Assembly: GCF_009905725.1 (NCBI RefSeq)
Contig: NZ_JAAAKV010000003.1
Coordinates: 24,808-88,807 of the forward strand
Source: Emticicia sp. CRIBPO
Lineage (GTDB): Bacteria; Bacteroidota; Bacteroidia; Cytophagales; Spirosomataceae
DNA: 64,000 nucleotides
Direction: 5' to 3'
Shown here piece by piece: positions 36,744 through 44,976 of this stretch (position 1 is the stretch's first letter; each line of letters opens with the position of its first letter). A program made the translations under genes and the position numbers. The notes below the pieces were generated by a model. That model ran no database searches, was not told the DNA's origin, and saw only the letters and a list, made by a program, of their open reading frames with translations.

Positions 36744-37178
36744 ATGAAGAAACTTATTTTATTAATTTACTTAATTGGCTCAGGTTTTTTAAGTTTTTCA
36801 CAAAATACCGAAAAAAAGAAGGAAATTGAGGCGGTGCTGAACCGGCAGGTAAGTAACTGGAACAAGGCCGACATCCCGGCTTTCATGGAAGATTATTATA
36901 AATCGGACGATCTGAAATTTATTGGTAAAAACGGAGTTGTAAAAGGGTGGGAGGCCACCAAGCAAAGATACCTGAAGTCTTATCCTGACAAAGCGGCCAT
37001 GGGTACGCTTAAGTTTGATATCCAGGAAATCGACCTGCTTTCAAAAGAATCGGCATGGGTATTGGGTAAATTTCACCTGACCAGGCCTGATCTGGGAGAT
37101 TTGCAGGGCTATTTTACCTTAATATTTAAGAAAATAAACGGAAAGTGGCTGATTGTCAGCGATCATACTTCCGGATGA
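36744..37178 (+). CDS. Exported NTF2-like (DUF4440/SnoaL-type) protein
   Basis: A 144-residue protein with a signal peptide (LLIYLIGSGFLSFS) and an NTF2-like cone fold. VSNWNKADIPAFMEDYYK and DLGDLQGYFTLIFKKINGKW are the expected helix and strands of DUF4440/YybH proteins. No catalytic residues can be named. A TATTTTTG box at 36731-36738 ends only 5 bases before the ATG, so the transcript could be nearly leaderless. The MaoC-type gene follows 35 bases downstream. Confidence 0.78.
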   Translation: MKKLILLIYLIGSGFLSFSQNTEKKKEIEAVLNRQVSNWNKADIPAFMEDYYKSDDLKFIGKNGVVKGWEATKQRYLKSYPDKAAMGTLKFDIQEIDLLSKESAWVLGKFHLTRPDLGDLQGYFTLIFKKINGKWLIVSDHTSG

Positions 37179-37213
37179 CATAACAAATGTATTTAACCAA
37201 CCTAAAATAATAA

Positions 37214-37642
37214 ATGAGTTTTACTATGACTGAGAAGATTCCTGTTGGCACAGAATATCGCCGAACATTTAGTTTTACACAAGAGGACGTTATTGGTTTT
37301 GCGAATCTGACCGGTGATCACAACCCTATTCACCTTGACGCGGAATATGCCGCACAGACCAAGTTTCTTAAGCCTATCATTCACGGACACCTGAGCAGCA
37401 GTGTCTTCACCAAGTTTTTGGGGATGGACAAGCCCGGTGGACCCGGTTCTGTGTATATGAAGCAGGTGACTGAATACCTGCGACCTATGTTTGTGAATAC
37501 TGAATACGAAGTTTACTTCAAAGTGGTTTCAGTGAATGAAGCCAAGCACATCGCGGAGATTGCTACCGAAATCTACAACAAAGAAACGGGGAAAGTGACC
37601 ATAAGGGGCATAGGAACCCTTTGGAACGACCAGAACTACTGA
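37214..37642 (+). CDS. MaoC-like (R)-specific enoyl-CoA hydratase
   Basis: A 142-residue single hot-dog domain. The hydratase-2 motif is present with the catalytic Asp and His in LTGDHNPIHLDAEYA, and HGHLSSSVFTKFLG follows. It should hydrate trans-2-enoyl-CoA or a related thioester in the cytoplasm. Single-domain members often supply (R)-3-hydroxyacyl groups, but the exact substrate is not shown. A terminator follows 12 bases after the stop codon. Confidence 0.88.
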   Translation: MSFTMTEKIPVGTEYRRTFSFTQEDVIGFANLTGDHNPIHLDAEYAAQTKFLKPIIHGHLSSSVFTKFLGMDKPGGPGSVYMKQVTEYLRPMFVNTEYEVYFKVVSVNEAKHIAEIATEIYNKETGKVTIRGIGTLWNDQNY

Positions 37643-37654
37643 TCAGTACCAACT

Positions 37655-37688
37655 AAAATGCCCCCGGATTCCGGGGGCATTTTTCTTT
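37655..37688. terminator. Intrinsic terminator
   Basis: A perfect 13-base stem (37655-37667 with 37671-37683) with GGGGG/CCCCC core, a 3-base loop and T-rich tail lies between the MaoC gene and the convergent histone-like gene. Confidence 0.9.
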
Positions 37689-37717
37689 TTGGTTTCTTTA
37701 GATGAGAGGAGCGATTA

Positions 37718-37897
37718 TTAAAGACCTTCGTTTTTTAATTGCTGAACTTCAGTTCTAACAGTTTTAGCCCAGGCAGCAACATCTTGTAAGCCTTTTCTTA
37801 CGCGAGTACCAGCCGCTTTGTTCTTTTTGTCATAAAATTTTTCAAAATCATCTTTCAAAGACGCAACAAGGGCATGAAGTTCTGAGTACTTATCCAT
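37718..37897 (-). CDS. Histone H1-like small DNA-binding protein
   Basis: A 59-residue protein beginning MDKYSELHALVASLKDDF, followed by AAGTRVRKGLQDV and a helical tail ending KNEGL. The FEKFYDKKNKAAGTRVRKG core is the conserved pattern of the short histone H1-like family found across Bacteroidota, which is related to chlamydial Hc1 by name and composition. It probably binds DNA as part of the nucleoid. ATG at 37895-37897, TAA at 37718-37720. The upstream gap is very AT-rich and carries a 9-base dyad (37972-37980 with 37991-37999). Confidence 0.85.
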   Translation of the reverse strand: MDKYSELHALVASLKDDFEKFYDKKNKAAGTRVRKGLQDVAAWAKTVRTEVQQLKNEGL

Positions 37898-38035
37898 GGA
37901 ATTATAAGGGTTTTTAAGTTTAAAATTAGATTTACTGAATGCAATTTAAATAAATAATTGAATTATTTTTAAATAATCTTTAAAAATAATAAGATTATTG
38001 ATTAACCGGCACCTTTTTGACTGCATTTATGCCAA

Positions 38036-38068
38036 AAAAGCCGCAGAACACATGTTCCTGCGGCTTTT
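38036..38068. terminator. Intrinsic terminator of the alpha-oxoamine synthase gene
   Basis: AAAAGCCGCAG (38036-38046) pairs with CTGCGGCTTTT (38058-38068), with further pairing of GAACA and TGTTC inside. It follows the minus-strand stop at 38091. Confidence 0.85.
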
Positions 38069-38090
38069 GAGCTCTTTTAAGAGGTATTTT

Positions 38091-39341
38091 TTATGCCTGA
38101 GGTTTGTAAGCTCCGCTCTTTAATTTTTCGTTTACTTTTTCGAAGCAATTCATGGTATATTCCACATCTTCAAGCGTATGGGCGGCTGTAGGGATAATTC
38201 TCAGGAGAATAACACCTTTCGGAACCACCGGATACACAATGATAGAACAGAAAACACCCATGTTCTCACGCATGTCCCTGATGAGGTTGGTGACCGTCGG
38301 TAAATCATAGTCTCCCTGAAGGAATACCGGCGTGACCGGCGACTCTGTATTTCCGATATCAAAACCTCTTGCCCGGAAACCCGACTGTAGGGCATGAACG
38401 ATCTTCCAAAGGTTTTCTTTCAGTTCCGGCTGTCTTTTGATGATTTCCAGACGCTTCATCCCGCCTATTACAAACGGCATAGGCAAAGCTTTGGCGTAGG
38501 TCTGAGATCTCATGTTGTATTTAAGATACATGATGATGTCTTTCTTAGCTGCGATAAAGGCTCCGATCATTGCCATTGATTTGGCGAAAGTCGAGAAGTG
38601 AAGGTCAACGGCATCCTGAACACCGAAGTATTCCGGAACACCCGAACCTGTTTCTCCCATCGTACCGAAACCATGGGCGTCATCCACCAGTAATCTGAAA
38701 TTGTATTTTTTCTTGAGTTCTGCAATCTTATCCAGGCTTCCGACAGCACCCGACATTCCGAAGACCCCTTCAGTAATGACCATGATACCCCCGTTTTGTT
38801 CTTCAGCCAGTTTGGTGGCACGGATCAGGTTTTTTTCAAGGCTGTCCATGTCGTTATGTTTGAAGGTATAAGTTTTACCTCCTTTGGCCCTGTGAAGCCT
38901 CACACCGTCGATCAGACAGGCATGGCTCTCGGCGTCATAAACTATGACATCCTTAGCGTCTACCATGGCTTCGATGGCTGACATCACGCCCTGGTATCCG
39001 TAGTTTAGAAGGAAGGCATCTTCCTGCCCGACAAATTCGGCCAGTTGTCTTTCAAATTCCTCATGAAGGTCCGTATTCCCGGTCATCATCCTGGCACCCA
39101 TAGGATAGGCCAGCCCGAACTCTGCGGCCGCGGCTGCGTCCGTTTCTCTTACTTCAGGGTGCGTGGCAATACCCAGGTAGTTATTAAGAGACCAGTTAAG
39201 CATTCTCTGTCCGTTAAATTCCATATAGGGGCCCAGATCGCCTGTAAGTTTCGGGAAAGAGTAATAATGATGAGAGTAATAAGCATGAGAACCAATCGGC
39301 CCTAAATTATTGACAACTTTTTCGAAAATATCTTGTACCAT
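38091..39341 (-). CDS. Alpha-oxoamine synthase family PLP acyltransferase
   Basis: A 416-residue fold-type I enzyme of the KBL/SPT/BioF/ALAS group. The PLP-binding features are His140 in ESHACLIDG, the DDAHG acidic pair at 220-221 and the Schiff-base Lys254 in STFAKSMAMIG. These enzymes condense an amino acid with an acyl-CoA and release CO2. Sphingolipid synthesis in Bacteroidota needs a serine palmitoyltransferase of this group, so that role is possible. The N-terminal 50 residues differ from classical KBL, and the substrate is undecided. TAAATTTG on the minus strand (39401-39394) is a likely -7 box. Confidence 0.82.
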   Translation of the reverse strand: MVQDIFEKVVNNLGPIGSHAYYSHHYYSFPKLTGDLGPYMEFNGQRMLNWSLNNYLGIATHPEVRETDAAAAAEFGLAYPMGARMMTGNTDLHEEFERQLAEFVGQEDAFLLNYGYQGVMSAIEAMVDAKDVIVYDAESHACLIDGVRLHRAKGGKTYTFKHNDMDSLEKNLIRATKLAEEQNGGIMVITEGVFGMSGAVGSLDKIAELKKKYNFRLLVDDAHGFGTMGETGSGVPEYFGVQDAVDLHFSTFAKSMAMIGAFIAAKKDIIMYLKYNMRSQTYAKALPMPFVIGGMKRLEIIKRQPELKENLWKIVHALQSGFRARGFDIGNTESPVTPVFLQGDYDLPTVTNLIRDMRENMGVFCSIIVYPVVPKGVILLRIIPTAAHTLEDVEYTMNCFEKVNEKLKSGAYKPQA

Positions 39342-39716
39342 TCCGTGTAATGTTAAAACTAGTTTTGAATCAGTTTTGATTTTTAAAATTCCGCAAATTT
39401 ACCTCTTTTTTAGGAAAATAAAAATTATACTTTTCGAAGTTGACTGATCATGATGCATATCATATTTTGAAGGCAGAAAGGGGGGCTTATATAGACTGCA
39501 GAAAAAATATCCGGGGCAACGGCAAATAAATTATCCGGAGAGAGAAGGCTAAAATGTGGTCTGAGGCAGCGGGAGCGGGATGTTTGGGAACAGGACAAAA
39601 AAAATATTGCAAAAACACAAAATTTTTTTTGGCAAACAACGGCTTGCAAATCAATATTTTAAAGGCCGGAATGTGTTTTTTGAAGGGTGGGGCTATAATT
39701 TTTTTTCAATTTGGGT
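39342..39716. other. Gene-free gap before the tRNA cluster
   Basis: About 375 bases without a supported gene. The left end carries the promoter region of the synthase gene; the middle is A/T-rich with scattered purine runs. I see no strong hairpin. Confidence 0.35.
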
Positions 39717-39747
39717 TTGGTGGGTAAGAAAGAAACTTCTATATTTG
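39717..39747 (+). promoter_or_regulatory. Promoter of the tRNA cluster
   Basis: TTG (39717-39719), a 20-base spacer and TATATTTG (39740-39747) match the phylum consensus exactly, 20 bases before tRNA-Ser. Confidence 0.8.
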
Positions 39748-39766
39748 CAAACCTTTTCGGAAAAAC

Positions 39767-39853
39767 GGAGAGATGGGTGAGTGGCTGAAACCAACAGTTT
39801 GCTAAACTGTCGTACTGGAAACGGTACCGCGGGTTCGAATCCCGCTCTCTCCG
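39767..39853 (+). tRNA. tRNA-Ser (GCT)
   Basis: GGAGAGA pairs with TCTCTCC as the acceptor stem and G is the discriminator. The anticodon stem ACAGT/ACTGT holds loop TTGCTAA, giving anticodon GCT. A long variable arm (around GTACTGGAAACGGTAC) is as expected for serine. The T arm is GCGGG-TTCGAAT-CCCGC. CCA is not encoded. Confidence 0.95.
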
Positions 39854-39875
39854 CATCTTAATCTGAAGAAGTTCT

Positions 39876-39950
39876 CGGGGTGTAGCGTAGCCCGGTCATC
39901 GCGTCTGCTTTGGGAGCAGAAGGTCGCAAGTTCGAATCTTGCCACCCCGA
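39876..39950 (+). tRNA. tRNA-Pro (TGG)
   Basis: CGGGGTG pairs with CACCCCG and A is the discriminator. Anticodon stem TCTGC/GCAGA encloses TTTGGGA, giving anticodon TGG. The T arm is GCAAG-TTCGAAT-CTTGC. CCA is not encoded. It lies 22 bases after tRNA-Ser. Confidence 0.95.
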
Positions 39951-40048
39951 CTGGAAACATAAAATGTGTCAATTTGAAGATCTGTCAATTTGAAGATTGT
40001 AATTTTCAAATTTTCAAATACCAAAATTGATACATTTTTTTTTCAAAC

Positions 40049-40122
40049 GGTTCCGTAGCTCAGTTGGATAGAGCAACAGATTTCTAATCTGTGGGTCATA
40101 GGTTCGAATCCTATCGGGATCA
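40049..40122 (+). tRNA. tRNA-Arg (TCT)
   Basis: GGTTCCG pairs with CGGGATC (two G-T wobble pairs). Anticodon stem ACAGA/TCTGT encloses TTTCTAA, giving anticodon TCT. The T arm is ATAGG-TTCGAAT-CCTAT. CCA is not encoded. It is the last tRNA of the cluster. Confidence 0.95.
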
Positions 40123-40131
40123 CAAAATTTT

Positions 40132-40160
40132 AAAAAACCTGCTTAACGGCAGGTTTTTTT
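40132..40160 (+). terminator. Intrinsic terminator of the tRNA cluster
   Basis: AAAAAACCTGC (40132-40142) pairs with GCAGGTTTTTT (40149-40159), 9 bases after tRNA-Arg. Confidence 0.88.
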
Positions 40161-40314
40161 GTTTTATACCCTTTCAAAAATATCTTCCCGAAAATTGTAA
40201 TCCTGTCAGCCTACCATTACACGTAAATATTTTGTTAATAATGATGGATGTTCTTTTTTAGCTTGGTTTCGTATATTATCTTGCCTGCCAATCAAATTAA
40301 TTAAATCTTATCCC

Positions 40315-41919
40315 ATGAAAGTAAAATTATCTTTTCTTTTTAGTTTAATCCTTTTTTATAACAACGCTAATGCCCAGGTAATTGAGAAAACAATTGATTT
40401 TCAATATGTAAGCAAAAGAAATAGTGATCGTAAGCCAGACCAGAGACCTTTCTTATTAAATATGGTAGTGGCAAATGATAGCGTTAAGGTAAATTCATTT
40501 ATTCCTGCCAACGGTGATTTGTTTGAAAATGGCAAAAGGTTGTATGATTTCTCCGGAGGGTTTAATCTTGTTACATCTAATTATTTTGATGTTAACTTAA
40601 ATACGTTGAAGCAAGATGAAAATGTGATTGTGAGTATTGCCGAAAACGCCTCTAAGAAATATGAATTTCAGGAGCCGGCTTCTGGCAAGGTGATCAATAA
40701 GTACACCATAAATACGGTGAGTCAATTCTACAAGCAAAACAAAACCATTTTAGGAGATCAGGACGGAATTTCTTTTGAGATGCTGCAAGAGGGGAGAGTG
40801 AAAAACTCTAACTTAACCATAAATAAGATGACACACAATCTCAGAGCTACAGGTTTTGGAAAGTTTGAGAGGGGAGAGACGAAGGAACCCATTAATGTAG
40901 ATGAATGGAGAAGTGCTACCAAGAATTTATATTTGAATAATAATTTAAAACTAAAGGCAAAATTAGGGGACAGAAACTATATTACTTTAGTGAACAGAGT
41001 AAATCCAGACGACAATTACTGGCTTACGAAGAACTTTGCTCTTATTGTTTTCGATAGAGACGGGAAAGTTGTTAAAATACACCAGTTGGATTTCGAGTAT
41101 CTGCGTGCATTAAACTCTGCCATTACAGTATATGATGAAGCCGGAAATCAGAAGGGTATTCTGGTTGCTTTTGAAAATGATTCAGAAATGATGGGGCAGA
41201 ATAAAAGAAAGGATCCGATCCGCAATAAGTTTAATTTGTTTTATATCAATAACGCTGGAGAATTAGAGATGAAAATTGATTTGATTCACGGTGAAAACCC
41301 TGAGAAAGATGACTATTATTATCCCTCTTTTGCGGTGTTAAAAAATGGGCAATTTCATATTTTAAATAAGTATGCCGAATATTCAATAAAAAAGAACACA
41401 GAATACCTTGAAAGGCTTATCGTTGATAAATCAGGTAAAGTCAGTTCTGAAAACCTGGGAGCTCAAATGAAAATAGGTGTTGGTCTTCATCATTCTGGCT
41501 TTGCAATTGCAACCCCCGTTTTCTTTAATGGAGCGTTTTATGCTGCAAGTACTCAATCCACTGTTTCTCAAGGTGTAAGTACTTACACAAACTCCATTGT
41601 TTGTAAGATAAATGCCGATCTTACAAATCCGGAAATGATGTTGGTTTTTAACAATGGGCCACAAAAAGATCCTATTTCGAGTACATTGGTCAAAACTGAC
41701 AACGGGATATATAGTGTAGTATGTCACTCCGAAGGAAACCAGGTTTTAAATCTGATTGAAAAGGCCAAACCTCTGGAAATTAAATATCCTACAAGTTTTC
41801 AGCCTTTGTCGGCCTATCTTTTGAAAAACTATGTTGTAGATACTAAAGACAAGAAACTCTATTTTGTCCTGGAAAACAATAAAGCGGGCAATGCCAAATT
41901 AGTAAAAGTAGGATTATAA
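40315..41919 (+). CDS. Exported protein of unknown function, 534 residues
   Basis: Not recognised. It starts with a signal peptide (KLSFLFSLILFYNNANAQ), so it is exported. The rest alternates charged and hydrophobic strands (FALIVFDRDGKVVKIHQLDF, VDKSGKVSSENLGAQ, TNPEMMLVFNNGP), which would fit a beta-propeller or beta-rich repeat fold. There is no lipobox, membrane anchor or sorting domain. The gene is clearly more AT-rich than most of the window (13 G+C in 60 bases at 40921-40980) and sits right behind the tRNA cluster, which could indicate recent arrival. Confidence 0.7.
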   Translation: MKVKLSFLFSLILFYNNANAQVIEKTIDFQYVSKRNSDRKPDQRPFLLNMVVANDSVKVNSFIPANGDLFENGKRLYDFSGGFNLVTSNYFDVNLNTLKQDENVIVSIAENASKKYEFQEPASGKVINKYTINTVSQFYKQNKTILGDQDGISFEMLQEGRVKNSNLTINKMTHNLRATGFGKFERGETKEPINVDEWRSATKNLYLNNNLKLKAKLGDRNYITLVNRVNPDDNYWLTKNFALIVFDRDGKVVKIHQLDFEYLRALNSAITVYDEAGNQKGILVAFENDSEMMGQNKRKDPIRNKFNLFYINNAGELEMKIDLIHGENPEKDDYYYPSFAVLKNGQFHILNKYAEYSIKKNTEYLERLIVDKSGKVSSENLGAQMKIGVGLHHSGFAIATPVFFNGAFYAASTQSTVSQGVSTYTNSIVCKINADLTNPEMMLVFNNGPQKDPISSTLVKTDNGIYSVVCHSEGNQVLNLIEKAKPLEIKYPTSFQPLSAYLLKNYVVDTKDKKLYFVLENNKAGNAKLVKVGL

Positions 41920-41935
41920 GATATATTAGGTAAAC

Positions 41936-41970
41936 AAAAGCCCCGGAAATGAAAATTTCCGGGGCTTTTA
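41936..41970 (+). terminator. Intrinsic terminator
   Basis: A 15-base stem (AAAAG plus 41941-41950 with 41955-41969), with GAAA loop and T-rich tail. Confidence 0.9.
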
Positions 41971-42023
41971 CTATTATGCCAATCTCTTTTATCGAACCGT
42001 CTCCCCGTCCGACTTGCTTCTGA

Positions 42024-42770
42024 TCAATGCGGAAGATGGTTGAGTACTCCCATGATGATACCGACTACAACGGAAAGGAACATAATGGATGCAGGCACCA
42101 TAAAACTTCTGATCAGCAGAGCCTTTTTTGAATAACCCGACTTGGAGAAGAACTGGTAATAAAACCAGATGGTGTAGACGAACACAAAAACTTCAATGCC
42201 CAGGTAGTAAATCAACAGCAGGCCTTTCAGGTTGGTATAAAATATAGTGATCACGGTAAAAACCAGCGAGACAATCATCTCGACCGCAGCCTTGTAAGAA
42301 TTAAGTACCAGGTGCTCTGCATAATTAAACTTTGCTTTCCTGAACCAGAACAGGCTGAAAAGCGACGTGATAGGTATGGTAATGAGCAAAACCAGCTTTG
42401 GATAGTGACTTGCAAATGCCTCGAGTTCACTAACGGTTTTTTTACTGGATTCCGACATTAAATCAGCCAGTTTAATATGAGTATATGGGCCGAGCAGTCC
42501 GGATATACCTAAAACGAGCAGGATCAGCGTGATAAAGTTAAAATATCCCACCCGTTTGCCCAGCACATAGCCGCGAACGCTGTTGCCGGGATTAACAAAC
42601 AGTTCTTTGAGGGTATACAAAATACCTTTGTCCACATGCCACACGCCATGAATGAAGTCGTGCGTAATGAAATGTTTTAAAGAGTAGCGGTGCGTGCTGG
42701 AGGTTTGGCCACAATGGCCGCAGTACTTTTGTGATACCTCGTTCCCGCAATTCAGGCAATTGGCTTCCAT
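42024..42770 (-). CDS. DUF3667 membrane protein with zinc-ribbon N-terminus
   Basis: A 248-residue protein. The first 20 residues carry CLNCGNEVSQKYCGHCGQ, a four-Cys zinc ribbon. FIHDF-like and GNSVRGYVLGKRVGYFNFI stretches are characteristic of DUF3667, and four or five membrane segments follow. Function is unknown; the family is widespread in Bacteroidota. It ends 20 bases after a small membrane-protein gene on the same strand, and the two are probably an operon. Confidence 0.85.
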   Translation of the reverse strand: MEANCLNCGNEVSQKYCGHCGQTSSTHRYSLKHFITHDFIHGVWHVDKGILYTLKELFVNPGNSVRGYVLGKRVGYFNFITLILLVLGISGLLGPYTHIKLADLMSESSKKTVSELEAFASHYPKLVLLITIPITSLFSLFWFRKAKFNYAEHLVLNSYKAAVEMIVSLVFTVITIFYTNLKGLLLIYYLGIEVFVFVYTIWFYYQFFSKSGYSKKALLIRSFMVPASIMFLSVVVGIIMGVLNHLPH

Positions 42771-42789
42771 CTTATTTTACTGACTGGCT

Positions 42790-43035
42790 TTAATTTCTTC
42801 CCTTGATTTCGTTATCAATGTTTTTCAACTGGATAAAGCCGGGCAATAAGCTAAAAGAAGCTCCTATGCCTATAGCCAGAAAGACATAGTTTTTAGTTTC
42901 TATGACCGTATAAATCAGGAAGAGGATGGCTATACCCATGAGGGAGCCGATGATCAGGATCGTCTTTTTGAGCTTTGTTTTTTTCTCTGTCAGCTCTTGA
43001 ACAGACATGCTTTTTAAATCTTCATTCGTTTTCAT
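42790..43035 (-). CDS. Small membrane protein, 81 residues
   Basis: A charged N-terminal helix (SVQELTEKKTKLKKTI) is followed by two membrane segments (about 27-47 and 51-66) and a short charged tail. I recognise this as a small family common beside DUF3667-type genes in the phylum; no function is known. TATATTTG on the minus strand (43085-43078) is a good -7 box. Confidence 0.7.
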   Translation of the reverse strand: MKTNEDLKSMSVQELTEKKTKLKKTILIIGSLMGIAILFLIYTVIETKNYVFLAIGIGASFSLLPGFIQLKNIDNEIKGRN

Positions 43036-43085
43036 GCAACGGGCAGTTTAGATTATCTGGGATTGATTACAGGTTGACAAATATA

Positions 43086-43483
43086 ATATAATTGCCGTAT
43101 AGATGTTGAATAAACAGGCATAGTGATAAAATAAACTCAGATTTTTATAAACTGAGTGTGGTAATTAAAAAATGTACGGTTGATTGGTTCTCACAGTTCG
43201 ATATTTGATGGATGGTTTCTTACGGATGAAACTATATGCTGCCAATCCTGCCAGGATATTAAGTGATCACATAAACATTGAGTCAGGTTTTAAAAAGGAC
43301 ACCGATTTTTATAAATTAATCCGTTTACCTCACCTCCGGTCAGAGACCGGGTGTCGCCGTCCGGCACGTCATAAGACGTTGGACAGCTCATTGAAAAAAC
43401 AATTCTTTAGCTGACATTGAGAATTGCCAGCCAGGTTTCTATAAAACAGAGGTGTGTTTCTCTGTATTGGATAGATTTTAATA
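43086..43483. other. Gene-free gap of about 400 bases
   Basis: A possible 76-codon frame at 43184-43414 has no family features and a poor start, so it is not called. Around 43331-43353 CACCTCCGGTC and GACCGGGTG can form a hairpin without a T run. The rest is AT-rich with no repeats I can define. Confidence 0.35.
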
Positions 43484-43861
43484 TTAAGCCTCCACCACTT
43501 CCTCGAAAGACCCTTTCATATCCGCAAAAGCCCAGTCGGCCATCGACGCAATGATGGGCTGTAAGCCGAACCCTGCTTTGGTCATGCTGTAGGTCACATA
43601 GGGCGGCACCACCGGTTTGGCTTCCCTGATGATCAGTTTGTCGGCCTCCAGTTGTTTCAGGTGCTGTATCAGCACTTTTTCAGTGATGGCCGGGATGGCC
43701 CGTTTCAACTCACTGTACCGCTTGCTGCCCGAAGTCAGCTGATACAGGATAATGGGTTTCCAATATCCGCCTATTTTCTCCATTACATAGGTGACAGGGC
43801 ATTGTTCCAGGGCATACCGTTTATTTTCCTGGATGGTCGAGCTTTCTTTGATGGCTGTCAT
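43484..43861 (-). CDS. HxlR family transcriptional regulator (QorR-like)
   Basis: A 125-residue winged-helix regulator. EQCPVTYVMEKIGGYWKPIIL with the conserved Cys near residue 23, then RYSELKRAIPAITEKVLIQH and PPYVTYSMTKAG, are the family pattern. The conserved Cys often senses oxidants or electrophiles such as quinones. The ATG at 43861 is chosen; the open frame runs much further upstream but that part overlaps the divergent gene and its promoter. Divergent placement next to a QorB-like gene mirrors QorR/QorB of Escherichia coli. Confidence 0.92.
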   Translation of the reverse strand: MTAIKESSTIQENKRYALEQCPVTYVMEKIGGYWKPIILYQLTSGSKRYSELKRAIPAITEKVLIQHLKQLEADKLIIREAKPVVPPYVTYSMTKAGFGLQPIIASMADWAFADMKGSFEEVVEA

Positions 43862-43876
43862 GATACATACTTTAAG

Positions 43877-43932
43877 GTAAGTACTTGTATAAAAGTAAGT
43901 ACAAATATACCTTTGTCCCATCAAAAAAACAA
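43877..43932. promoter_or_regulatory. Overlapping divergent promoters with operator-like repeats
   Basis: Plus strand: TTG 43885-43887, 20-base spacer, TACCTTTG 43908-43915. Minus strand: TTG 43932-43930, 20-base spacer, TATATTTG 43909-43902. GTAAGTAC is repeated at 43877-43884 and 43895-43902, and GTACTT (43881-43886) faces AAGTAC (43897-43902) as a dyad. One bound regulator could block both promoters. Confidence 0.75.
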
Positions 43933-43949
43933 AAGAAAATAATACAAAC

Positions 43950-44828
43950 ATGAAAATTACCATTGCAGGTTCTCTCGGTAACATCGGGAAACCATTGACA
44001 CAAAAACTAACAGAAGCAGGACACCAGGTAACCGTCATCAGCAGCAATGCAGACAGACACGCTGAGATAGAAGCATTGGGGGCAAAGGCTGCCATTGGCT
44101 CGGTAAGCGATGCGGCTTTTCTTGAAAGTGCATTTACAGGAGCAGAGGCTGTTTTTACCATGACCCCTCCAAACCTGGGTGGACAAAATGTGATTGCCAA
44201 TACCGTGGCAGCAGGAAAAGCCCTGGCTGAAGCCATTACCAAATCAGGCGTTGGCCGTGTGGTGATGCTGAGCAGTATCGGGGCGGATCAGCCATCAGGT
44301 ACCGGGCCGATTGCAGGTTTATATCACATTGAGCAACTGTTCAATGAATTGGAAAATGTGTCGGTTACCTATCTTCGTGCAGGATACTTTTACAACAATT
44401 TCTTTAACGATATTCCTCTTATCAAAGGTGCGGGCATTACGGGCAGCAATTTCCCGGGTGGTATTCAGATTCCGTTGGTGTACCCTTCAGATATTGCCAC
44501 TGCGGTAGCCGAGGAACTGGTCAAATTACCGGAGGGTAAAAACGTGCAGTACATTGTGAGTGATGTCAAAACAGGAGAAGAAGTGGCAAAAGCTTTCGGT
44601 GCGGCCATTGGCAAACCTGAGTTGCCGTGGGTAGAATTTACAGACGAGCAAGCCCTTGGCGGCATGTTACAGGCCGGTTTACCTGAAGAAATCGCCGGAC
44701 TTTACGTAGAAATGGGCTCCGGATTCCGTAATGGCTCCATCCCTGCAGACTTCTTACAGCAAGGTGCCCCGGTAAACGGAGCAACGAAATTGGAACAGTT
44801 TGCACAAACCTTCGCCGCCAGATTCTGA
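43950..44828 (+). CDS. NmrA-like NAD(P)-binding oxidoreductase (QorB-type)
   Basis: A 292-residue atypical short-chain dehydrogenase. The N-terminal nucleotide-binding loop is ITIAGSLGNIGKPL, followed by RVVMLSSIGADQPSG and a substrate part with TYLRAGYFYNNFF. QorB-type relatives reduce quinones with NADPH. The HxlR regulator faces it across an 88-base gap, supporting a redox- or electrophile-responsive pair. The substrate is not proven. A terminator follows directly. Confidence 0.88.
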   Translation: MKITIAGSLGNIGKPLTQKLTEAGHQVTVISSNADRHAEIEALGAKAAIGSVSDAAFLESAFTGAEAVFTMTPPNLGGQNVIANTVAAGKALAEAITKSGVGRVVMLSSIGADQPSGTGPIAGLYHIEQLFNELENVSVTYLRAGYFYNNFFNDIPLIKGAGITGSNFPGGIQIPLVYPSDIATAVAEELVKLPEGKNVQYIVSDVKTGEEVAKAFGAAIGKPELPWVEFTDEQALGGMLQAGLPEEIAGLYVEMGSGFRNGSIPADFLQQGAPVNGATKLEQFAQTFAARF

Positions 44829-44849
44829 GAACCTGGCTGAGTCTTTTCC

Positions 44850-44886
44850 AACGGTCTTTCTGCAATCAGGAAGGCCGTTTTTTTTG
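44850..44886 (+). terminator. Intrinsic terminator
   Basis: An 11-base stem with two G-T pairs (44850-44860 with 44869-44879) is followed by a run of T. Confidence 0.8.
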
Positions 44887-44976
44887 ACAAAGTCTTTCGA
44901 AAAATAGCCACGAGGACACAGTTTCTTTTACCTCGGCAACATCTTCGTGCTTTTGTAGCAAAACCCTTCGAAGAAA

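Noticed and set aside
40049..41970. Integrated element using tRNA-Arg as attachment site
   Set aside because: No integrase and no repeat of the tRNA 3' end could be found downstream; the single AT-rich gene alone is not enough.
43184..43414. 76-codon frame in the gap before the HxlR gene
   Set aside because: No recognisable pattern, no promoter, and composition like the non-coding surroundings.
43862..44242. Long N-terminal extension of the HxlR frame
   Set aside because: It would run antisense through the NmrA-like gene and the divergent promoters; the HxlR family starts at the ATG at 43861.
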